Shown piece by piece: positions 22,886-27,588 of a stretch of DNA of 27,588 nt. The translations under genes and the position numbers were made by a program. The notes under the pieces were generated by a model. It was not told the origin of the DNA. It made no database searches and saw only the letters and a program-made list of their open reading frames with translations. Within the stretch, counting starts at the first letter, position 1. Each line of letters begins with the position of its first letter. Source of the DNA: a virus; IMG/VR virus record IMGVR_UViG_3300031758_000452, positions 1 to 27,588 of that record, one strand, 5' to 3'.

Positions 22886-23634
22886 TTGTAAACTTTTCCT
22901 TCTACTACGAATGAGTTACCTATCATTGGTACAGGTACTGGGGTTACTTTACCTCTGTCAATGTAGAGGATACCGAAACCTGATTGCCAGTTCGCTGAAC
23001 CACCTTTAAGGTAGGTTGCTTGTTTCAAATCCATTATGTTTCCAACTTCAAAGCCATACAAACTTGATGTTTGTTTACCATTGAATGATGTGTTGTGATG
23101 GATGATTCCTTGCTTATGTGTATGTCCACACACTACTGACATACCAATCTTTCTTGCTAATGCTACTGCTGTGCCACCAGCGTAACGACTGGTTGCACCT
23201 TCATCACCGTGACCCATAACCCAACCAGGTGCAAATGACCACAGTTTATTATGGTAAACAATTTCTAAATCACGATAACCTAAAAGTTTTTCATACTTCA
23301 AATCTCTAAGTGTTGCTAACGCTGGCGCATCACGTTCAATGTAACGTTGTATTCTATCGCCGTGATTACTTCTCATAAGATGAAAAGGTTTATGTCCTAT
23401 TGCTTTACGAAACTTACCCATAATAGATGTGGTTTCATCAAGGTCTCTTTGTAAGTTGCTGTGTTCAGCAGCATATCCTTTAGACCAACGTGCTGGTGCT
23501 AAACAATCTGCTTCATCACCAACACAAAAGAGTTCATCTGGTTGGTAGTCTTTAACAAACTTTATTACTGCATTGATTGCTGGTTTATTATGCAATGGTA
23601 TTTGCATATCACTTAGGACTACGATGCGTTTCAT
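22879..23634 (-). CDS. Calcineurin-like metallophosphoesterase, 251 aa
   Basis: The five motifs of the family can be seen: LSDMQIP (D9), CVGDEAD (D40), MRSNHGDR (N90, H91), VMGHGDEG (H142) and VVCGHTHKQG (H171, H173). The first motif has Gln11 where most members have His (D-x-H), a variant I associate with phage members. The enzyme hydrolyses phosphoesters with two metal ions; relatives include SbcD/Mre11 nucleases and phosphodiesterases. In phage replication blocks it may process DNA ends or nucleotides; no partner of the SbcC type is seen. ATG overlaps the previous stop as ATGA. Confidence 0.85.
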   Translation of the reverse strand: MKRIVVLSDMQIPLHNKPAINAVIKFVKDYQPDELFCVGDEADCLAPARWSKGYAAEHSNLQRDLDETTSIMGKFRKAIGHKPFHLMRSNHGDRIQRYIERDAPALATLRDLKYEKLLGYRDLEIVYHNKLWSFAPGWVMGHGDEGATSRYAGGTAVALARKIGMSVVCGHTHKQGIIHHNTSFNGKQTSSLYGFEVGNIMDLKQATYLKGGSANWQSGFGILYIDRGKVTPVPVPMIGNSFVVEGKVYKW

Positions 23635-23924
23635 TCAACGCCTTCCCATTGTTTATCTAGCACCATCATTGCGATGATTGCATAGTTTGCTATGTCCATA
23701 AAAGAATCACGTAACGATTCATTCTCTGGTGTTACACCTGTTTCGACAAGGTTATTGATGCGAGCAAGTTTGTCAAACATTCTCACACGTAACCCATTAA
23801 GTGGACCACCAGGTGAATCAGAAATATTCTTTGGTCCATAATCTTTTTGTTTCTTAATTAACAACTCTGCTAAACCATCTGTGTACACATAGGTTAGTTC
23901 AGCAAATCTTACTTCGTTATACAT
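23631..23924 (-). CDS. Nmad1/DUF1599-like protein, 97 aa
   Basis: KKQKDYGPKNISDSPGGPLN (24-43), GLRVRMFDKLARINNLV (44-60), and ENESLRDSFMDIANYAIIAM (68-87) form the signature I recognise as nucleotide-modification-associated domain 1 (DUF1599), an all-helical phage domain. The final D-x-ANYA helix recalls MazG-type NTP-binding helices, so nucleotide-pool handling is possible but unproven. I chose the ATG that shares one base with the primase stop (TAATG); an in-frame ATG nine codons upstream, inside the primase gene, is possible. It ends in an ATGA overlap with the phosphoesterase. Confidence 0.75.
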   Translation of the reverse strand: MYNEVRFAELTYVYTDGLAELLIKKQKDYGPKNISDSPGGPLNGLRVRMFDKLARINNLVETGVTPENESLRDSFMDIANYAIIAMMVLDKQWEGVE

Positions 23925-24544
23925 TAGGCTGCCACTTTCTGTTTGAACCAATCGAAACCGTTAGCGTTCTTGATAAACAAACTGTTAACATCTTCACCAT
24001 CTGGAATGGTGATAGGTATAACACCTGCTACTTTTCTTGCTAGGTCTTTAGCGAAGTCACGACCTGCTGTGTCACCATCAGCGAACACATATATCCTGTC
24101 AAAGTCTGACAAGATTTTGTAATGATGTGGCTTAATGTTTTTTACACCAGGAATACCAAGGGCAGGGTAACCTAGTTTGGAAAGTGTGATGGTATCTATT
24201 TCTCCTTCACATAAACATATCCAATCGGTTGCTTGAAAGTATGCTTCAACATTGTAAAGTCTTGTAACAGATGCAGGTAAACCTAAATACTTTGGTTCAG
24301 AATAATCTATTGCCCTGAACCTAATATCAACAACACCTGCTCTAGTTATGTAAGGTATCGCTAGCCTGTTCTGATACGCTTCGTGACCTACGAGTGGTTG
24401 GTTCACTACCCCCAGACGAAACCTCTCTGCGTCTTCCAGAGATAGTCCCCTCTTGGCGAGATACTCTTCTGCCAAGTTGATTGACTTTTGGTAATGAGAT
24501 GTTGCTTGTTCCAGTAATTTCTTCTGCTCTTGATTTTGCTTCAC
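23924..24544 (-). CDS. DNA primase, TOPRIM catalytic part, 206 aa
   Basis: Residues about 27-75 (EEYLAKRGLSLEDAERFRLG, YQNRLAIPYITRAGVV) are the N-terminal half of the DnaG RNA polymerase domain. CEGEIDTITL (112-121, Glu113) and VFADGDTAG (Asp156, Asp158) are the TOPRIM motifs that bind magnesium. It makes RNA primers for replication. There is no zinc finger; that is in the gene before it. The chosen GTG at 24544 has AAGGG ten bases upstream, in the coding region of the zinc-finger gene. The frame is +1 relative to that gene, and the two overlap by about 200 bases, so the primase could also be made as one chain by frameshifting. Confidence 0.8.
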   Translation of the reverse strand: MKQNQEQKKLLEQATSHYQKSINLAEEYLAKRGLSLEDAERFRLGVVNQPLVGHEAYQNRLAIPYITRAGVVDIRFRAIDYSEPKYLGLPASVTRLYNVEAYFQATDWICLCEGEIDTITLSKLGYPALGIPGVKNIKPHHYKILSDFDRIYVFADGDTAGRDFAKDLARKVAGVIPITIPDGEDVNSLFIKNANGFDWFKQKVAA

Positions 24545-24758
24545 GAAAACCAATCCCTTCTTGTTCCATAATTATTTTAAAAATGTCTCCCTTAATACTA
24601 CAGGCAAAACAGGAGAACGCATTCACCTCAGTGTTAACTGTTGCTGAGGCGTGACGGTCAGAATGAAAAGGACATTTCATACTGCGCCATCCTCTGCCAG
24701 ATGGTACCTTTACAGCCCCATAAAGCATCAACACTTTTGCGATAGGTGAATCAGACAT
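24342..24758 (-). CDS. DNA primase, CHC2 zinc-finger part, 138 aa
   Basis: CPFHSDRHAS (C29, H32) and FSCFACSIKGD (C50, C53) are the C-x2-H ... C-x2-C zinc site of DnaG-type primases, which reads the template for priming. EGIGFREAKSRAEEITG (67-83) ends the domain. From about residue 90 the frame is Arg/Ser-rich with no normal look (GRRVSRQEGTISGRRREV), because there the other frame codes the TOPRIM part. ATG at 24758 is chosen over the TTG one codon upstream, with AAGGGA in front; it overlaps the previous gene by eight bases. Real protein may end early by frameshift or carry this odd tail. Confidence 0.8.
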   Translation of the reverse strand: MSDSPIAKVLMLYGAVKVPSGRGWRSMKCPFHSDRHASATVNTEVNAFSCFACSIKGDIFKIIMEQEGIGFREAKSRAEEITGTSNISLPKVNQLGRRVSRQEGTISGRRREVSSGGSEPTTRRSRSVSEQASDTLHN

Positions 24759-25086
24759 CAAGTTCCCTTATCAAACTTAGAAACATATACACTGGCATTG
24801 TTGCATACCATTCGCCAACATCTAATGTTCCACGTTTCTTATGAATAACTGCACCTGTTACAGCGTCAGCGTTATCCACTTCAACTACTAACTCTTTAAC
24901 CCAACCAGATAGTTCCATCTTCTTGTGGTCTTTAACTTCCAATACCACATCATCAATGCCTGAGATGTCACCTTTATCTAAACTACCTTGCAGTGCACGG
25001 CGTTCTGCTTTAGGGAAACCGTTTGCTTTAAGGTATTTAACTACAGCAGTTTCTGCAGCAGTACCTTTTTGTTTAGACTTGCTCAT
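24751..25086 (-). CDS. PD-(D/E)XK nuclease, Holliday-junction-resolvase-like, 111 aa
   Basis: KGTAAETAVVKYLKANGF (7-24) carries Glu12; KGDISGIDDVVLEVKDHKKM (38-57) carries Asp40 and the E50-x-K52 pair: together the metal-binding core of PD-(D/E)XK nucleases. ADAVTGAVIHKKRG follows the core as in resolvases. Actinobacteriophages often have such a gene next to primase. It probably cuts branched DNA during replication and packaging. I chose ATG 25086 with AGGTGA directly upstream; GTG 25092, two codons upstream, is possible. It overlaps the zinc-finger primase part by eight bases and the Cys-rich mini-gene by 14. Confidence 0.8.
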   Translation of the reverse strand: MSKSKQKGTAAETAVVKYLKANGFPKAERRALQGSLDKGDISGIDDVVLEVKDHKKMELSGWVKELVVEVDNADAVTGAVIHKKRGTLDVGEWYATMPVYMFLSLIRELDV

Positions 25087-25168
25087 CTTCACCTATATTC
25101 GATTCGTTATTGCAAGTGCAGTACCAGATAGATGAACAGATATAACATCTGCCATCCATATTTCTCAT
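25073..25168 (-). CDS. Cys-rich zinc-finger-like mini-protein, 31 aa
   Basis: A short frame that fills the gap between the ATPase and the resolvase. Its ATG overlaps the ATPase stop as ATGA, like many true junctions in this genome, and its end overlaps the resolvase start by 14 bases. The product carries GRCYICSSIWYCTCNN (residues 6-21): C8-x2-C11 and C17-x-C19, four Cys that could hold one zinc. The tail is acidic. No clear ribosome site is seen, which fits coupled translation. Support is gene geometry plus the Cys spacing; no family is known to me. Confidence 0.5.
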   Translation of the reverse strand: MRNMDGRCYICSSIWYCTCNNESNIGEDEQV

Positions 25169-25953
25169 AAAGATTCTCTTGGGTCAGCAAGGTACATAAA
25201 CTCTGGGTTGAATGACAGATAAACTGGTTCACTCCCTGATGCGTTTGCTTTTCCGTAACGATTCTTTACTGGTGCAACACCCATCATACCGTTAGGTGTT
25301 TGACCTATGGTACAAATCAATGCTGGTAGTTGTGAAACTTTACCTTGTATCGCAGCCCTTGGTGGGCAAGGGTTAGAATCAAATGCTTCACTTGTGTGAT
25401 GAAGGATAAGAACGGCAGCGTTAGTATCTCGTGCAAGAAACTTTATCTCTTTCATAGTCTGACGCATACTTGACCACTCTTCACCACCACCATCAGTGAT
25501 ATCGATAAGGTTATCTAACACAATCAAGTGTGGGTTCTCACCGTGTACTTCTTCAAATGAAAGTACTTCTTCATCTAAATCAGATAAGGAAGGTGCTGCA
25601 TCAAATGACCAGAAGATATGGCTTGAACCTTTGTTGATTGCTTCCCTTGCGAACTTAACATCTGATGATAAAAGTTTCTCTGCCTCATCTTGGCTCTTAC
25701 CTGTAAGCATTGAGAACAAACGCATACTCATTGTGTGTGCACCTGTGTCTGCTGATACATACAAGGTAGGAACTTTCATCCAAGTTGCTAACGCTAAAGC
25801 AAGTGTTGATTTACCAGCACCAGGGGCACCAGCAAACATACTCACTTCGCTTCGGCGTAAAACAATTTGGGAATGTTCAAACGTCCTGAACACAGGTGGC
25901 AATGGTTCGCCACCTGATTCAGTTTTACCAATTGTTCTAGTGAGTGTTCTCAC
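25165..25953 (-). CDS. RecA-fold replicative ATPase/helicase-like, 262 aa
   Basis: Walker A is GAPGAGKST (42-50), Walker B is HLIVLDNL (142-149), and LILHHTSEA (182-190) holds the sensor His typical of DnaB/RepA-like RecA-fold ATPases. SADTGAHTMSMRL (67-79) is the usual region after the first strand pair. It probably works as the replicative helicase or as a recombination ATPase. The length is that of a single RecA core, without the N-terminal DnaB domain, like the AAA_25/RepA type. It starts at GTG right after the stop of the preceding gene. Confidence 0.8.
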   Translation of the reverse strand: MRTLTRTIGKTESGGEPLPPVFRTFEHSQIVLRRSEVSMFAGAPGAGKSTLALALATWMKVPTLYVSADTGAHTMSMRLFSMLTGKSQDEAEKLLSSDVKFAREAINKGSSHIFWSFDAAPSLSDLDEEVLSFEEVHGENPHLIVLDNLIDITDGGGEEWSSMRQTMKEIKFLARDTNAAVLILHHTSEAFDSNPCPPRAAIQGKVSQLPALICTIGQTPNGMMGVAPVKNRYGKANASGSEPVYLSFNPEFMYLADPRESL

Positions 25954-26382
25954 TTACGCAACCCAACCAACTTCGCCACGTTTAATCCACATTGGTTGAC
26001 ATTGGTCTGGTGTTCCTTTAGCAGATGGACACATCCACGCTTGCCAAGGACCTTTAGCACCTTGTCCACTCTTATGTTTCTTTGGACCGTGATGACAGGT
26101 AGGTGCAGGGAATGAACCAATTGTTGACGGTGGTGCAATAGGACCGTTGCCAATGTTTGGTTCAGTCACAACACTTGTTGCACCTAACGCTTGCGCAGCG
26201 TAAGCAACAGCATCTTGTCCGTGAACGATATCTTCTAATGCACCGACAACTAAGTTAATGTTGCCACCAACTGCGTCAGCGATACTCTTAGAGAATGTTT
26301 CGAAATCATCTGCACGCAAGGTGAGGATGGTTCCACTTTTTGTTTTCATACTAACTGAAAACAGTGCTTCATTTGTTGCCAT
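25954..26382 (-). CDS. Replication-associated protein with C-terminal zinc ribbon, 142 aa
   Basis: The N-terminal part (1-70) is mixed alpha/beta (SVSMKTKSGTILTLRADD). A Pro/Gly linker (74-94) precedes a C-terminal module with PTCHHGPKKHKSGQGAKGPW (94-113), MCPS (C118) and DQCQPMW (C128), which can hold zinc. I recognise this module from actinobacteriophage replication blocks, directly before the RecA-fold ATPase, but know no defined function; single-strand DNA binding or helicase loading is possible. The start is strong, with AGGAGA five to six bases before ATG. It overlaps the exonuclease by 14 bases. Confidence 0.65.
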   Translation of the reverse strand: MATNEALFSVSMKTKSGTILTLRADDFETFSKSIADAVGGNINLVVGALEDIVHGQDAVAYAAQALGATSVVTEPNIGNGPIAPPSTIGSFPAPTCHHGPKKHKSGQGAKGPWQAWMCPSAKGTPDQCQPMWIKRGEVGWVA

Positions 26383-27043
26383 TGATTTCTCCTAACTGGC
26401 TAGACTTTTCTCCGTCTACCCAATAACAGTACTCTTGTACAGAGCACATTTTACACGACTCAAAATTAGGTAGATAAAGGTTATCCTCTCGCGCTTTCTG
26501 AAAGAGACTAACCATCTCATCTAATTTCTTTAATGTAAACTTATTTAACCTAACAGGTGTACTGGTTCCACCTTGTCTTGCCATCCAGTATGCACCAAAG
26601 TCAGGTCTAATTCCTGTTGCACGTTCCAACATACAAGCATACACCTGTAGTTGCAGGTCTGATTGTGGTGTGCGCATACCTGTTTTCAAATCAACAACAA
26701 TGATTTCTCTTTCAGGTGTAATGAACACACGGTCAACTGCACCTTTAAGATTAACACCACCTGTTTTAATCTCCATCATTAACTCTATGGCTGGCACACC
26801 TTGAGGTGTTGTCCAGATATTCCAACCTGAACCTTTACGCCAAGCAATCCAAGAGTCAAGGAACTTACGACCATTAACATACCACCACTCAGCGTTCTCC
26901 CCATCAGGGTTTGCTTTAGTTGTGCGTGATGATTGACGTAAAGTTTTGGTATCAAAATTTGGGTCTTGATATTTTATTATGTCTTCAATCTCAGCGTTCC
27001 ACGCATCGTTCCAGACTTTATCCAAGTCTATTGTTATGTCCAA
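26369..27043 (-). CDS. RecB/Cas4-like exonuclease, C-terminal catalytic part, 224 aa
   Basis: The core of a PD-(D/E)XK exonuclease of the RecB/AddB/Cas4 group is present: AIELMMEIKTGG (Glu87 region), GAVDRVFI (Asp104), IVVDLKTG (D118-x-K120), and QLQVYACML (Gln motif, 131-139). Three Cys in SCKMCSVQEYC (197, 200, 206) match the C-terminal part of an iron-sulphur cluster. The fourth Cys and the G-x-x-x-H helix that such enzymes have at the N-terminus are missing here but are in the fragment at 27419-27588, on the other side of a 130-aa gene. The start is TTG at 27043, with AAGGTGA ten bases upstream; an in-frame TAG lies three codons before it. Confidence 0.8.
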   Translation of the reverse strand: MDITIDLDKVWNDAWNAEIEDIIKYQDPNFDTKTLRQSSRTTKANPDGENAEWWYVNGRKFLDSWIAWRKGSGWNIWTTPQGVPAIELMMEIKTGGVNLKGAVDRVFITPEREIIVVDLKTGMRTPQSDLQLQVYACMLERATGIRPDFGAYWMARQGGTSTPVRLNKFTLKKLDEMVSLFQKAREDNLYLPNFESCKMCSVQEYCYWVDGEKSSQLGEINGNK

Positions 27044-27426
27044 AATAATCTATCACCTTTTTCTATCGGTAAGAAAGAAACTGATTTAGTTACTTTCTCT
27101 TTGTTATCGAACTCTGTTGTTGCTGGCAGGTTATCTTGGTCAGTCCAAACTAAATCATCAAACTTATCCAAGTTAAAAACCCACACACCTTCAGGTGTTG
27201 AGTTAATGTACAACGGTGCCATCAACTTACTTCTTGCCTCATCAACAAGTCTATCATACTTAGACTTCTCAATGAGCAACGTACTGTAATGGGTGTGCCT
27301 ACATTTTAATTCAATGTAAGCATTAAGTACCTCTGAAGTGCAATCAAAAGTTGAATACTCGTTCTCTGCTTTTTTCAAGTCAGGTATCAACTCTGATAGT
27401 TGGTCAAACAATTCTTCTTCAGACAT
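27034..27426 (-). CDS. Inserted ORF with PD-(D/E)XK-like signature, 130 aa
   Basis: It sits exactly between the two parts of the exonuclease, overlapping the first by eight bases and the second by ten. Residues 25-41 (STFDCTSEVLNAYIELK) put Asp28 before Glu39-x-Lys41, a spacing seen in PD-(D/E)XK nucleases. YSTLLIEKSKYDRLVDEA and PLYINSTPEGVWVFNLDKF follow, a pattern that I link with small restriction-like nucleases. A homing-type endonuclease that has entered the exonuclease gene is one reading. No LAGLIDADG, HNH or GIY-YIG motif is seen. Function is inferred; the fold call is by eye. Confidence 0.6.
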   Translation of the reverse strand: MSEEELFDQLSELIPDLKKAENEYSTFDCTSEVLNAYIELKCRHTHYSTLLIEKSKYDRLVDEARSKLMAPLYINSTPEGVWVFNLDKFDDLVWTDQDNLPATTEFDNKEKVTKSVSFLPIEKGDRLFWT

Positions 27427-27588
27427 TTATTTCATCCCAAAGTTGACGGTCATAAGTTTCCGTTGCTCTATGCACAGCAGAACCACCAAGTGTCCAAGCA
27501 GCAGGCTGTTCCTCAACTTGTTGAATACGAGTTAAGTAATAGCGATAACCACAGGACAACCAAGTGGTAATACTTGAATAGGAAACGT
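27419..27588 (-). CDS. RecB/Cas4-like exonuclease, N-terminal part (5' partial)
   Basis: The frame is open from 27586 to the TGA at 27421-27419, and its start lies beyond the window. The 55 visible residues run from VSYSSITTWLSCGYRYYLTR to HRATETYDRQLWDEINV. This is the standard start of RecB/AddB/Cas4-type exonucleases: a S-x-S-S helix, a Cys (residue 12 of the visible part) for the iron-sulphur cluster, RYYLTRI, and G-S-A-V-H (35-39) with the conserved His. The remainder of the enzyme is at 26369-27043. It ends inside the start of the inserted 130-aa gene. Confidence 0.75.
   Translation of the reverse strand, partial: VSYSSITTWLSCGYRYYLTRIQQVEEQPAAWTLGGSAVHRATETYDRQLWDEINV

Noticed and set aside
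25496-25999. 167-aa plus-strand frame opposite the RecA-fold ATPase
   Set aside because: It is antisense to Walker A and B motifs that clearly code on the minus strand.
27034-27426. Group I intron or intein interpretation of the exonuclease insert
   Set aside because: The insert is almost completely coding and too short to hold an intron core, and the inserted frame is not continuous with the flanking exonuclease frame as an intein would require.
1-27588. tRNA genes, integrase, transposase or attachment site
   Set aside because: No cloverleaf-like sequence with a clear T-arm, and no protein with recombinase or transposase motifs, was found by reading both strands; I cannot exclude divergent ones without a covariance search.

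Overview
The window is a contiguous piece of a tailed-phage genome, A+T-rich and densely packed, with most genes joined by ATGA or TAATG overlaps. The virion genes (N4-gp56-type major capsid protein, scaffold, connector-like protein, fibres, large internal-type proteins, no tape-measure gene) suggest a short-tailed phage. The replication set on the other strand (metallophosphoesterase, Nmad1-like protein, split primase, RecA-fold ATPase, Cas4/RecB-like exonuclease, PD-(D/E)XK resolvase) is the combination usual in actinobacteriophages. The low GC would fit a phage of a free-living aquatic actinobacterium. Host and podovirus morphology are inferences. No tRNA, integrase, transposase or CRISPR array was seen.

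Plus-strand late block (1-19897). It opens inside a very large virion protein, followed by two more putative internal/ejection proteins (one with a LysM-like start), then scaffold, major capsid protein and a hairpin terminator. Next comes a run of very small genes, many extremely Lys/Arg-rich, a glycosyltransferase with a TPR-like tail, and a connector-like protein. The adhesion section holds a 650-aa fibre, a small beta protein and four related receptor-binding-type proteins, the first two each followed by a small chaperone-like gene. A 661-aa tail protein, a holin-like protein, an unknown beta protein and an M23 endolysin close the block.

Accessory island (19890-22191). Two minus-strand genes face the endolysin: an HslV/proteasome-beta-like Ntn-hydrolase whose catalytic Thr directly follows the start Met, and a small GT-A glycosyltransferase. 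Diverging from them with overlapping starts are two plus-strand genes: a secreted PPC-like/Pro-Ser-Thr-rich protein and a two-TM protein. A strong hairpin follows.

Minus-strand early block (27588 to 22256, transcribed right to left). A RecB/Cas4-like exonuclease is split in two by an inserted ORF with a PD-(D/E)XK-like signature. Then come a zinc-ribbon protein, a RecA-fold ATPase, a previously overlooked 31-aa Cys-rich mini-gene, a resolvase-like nuclease, a primase encoded as two out-of-frame overlapping ORFs (zinc finger, TOPRIM), an Nmad1-like protein, a metallophosphoesterase and a sigma-factor-like protein. The last could direct host RNA polymerase to late promoters. The most notable points are the Ntn-hydrolase, the interrupted exonuclease, the primase overlap and the fibre/chaperone array.
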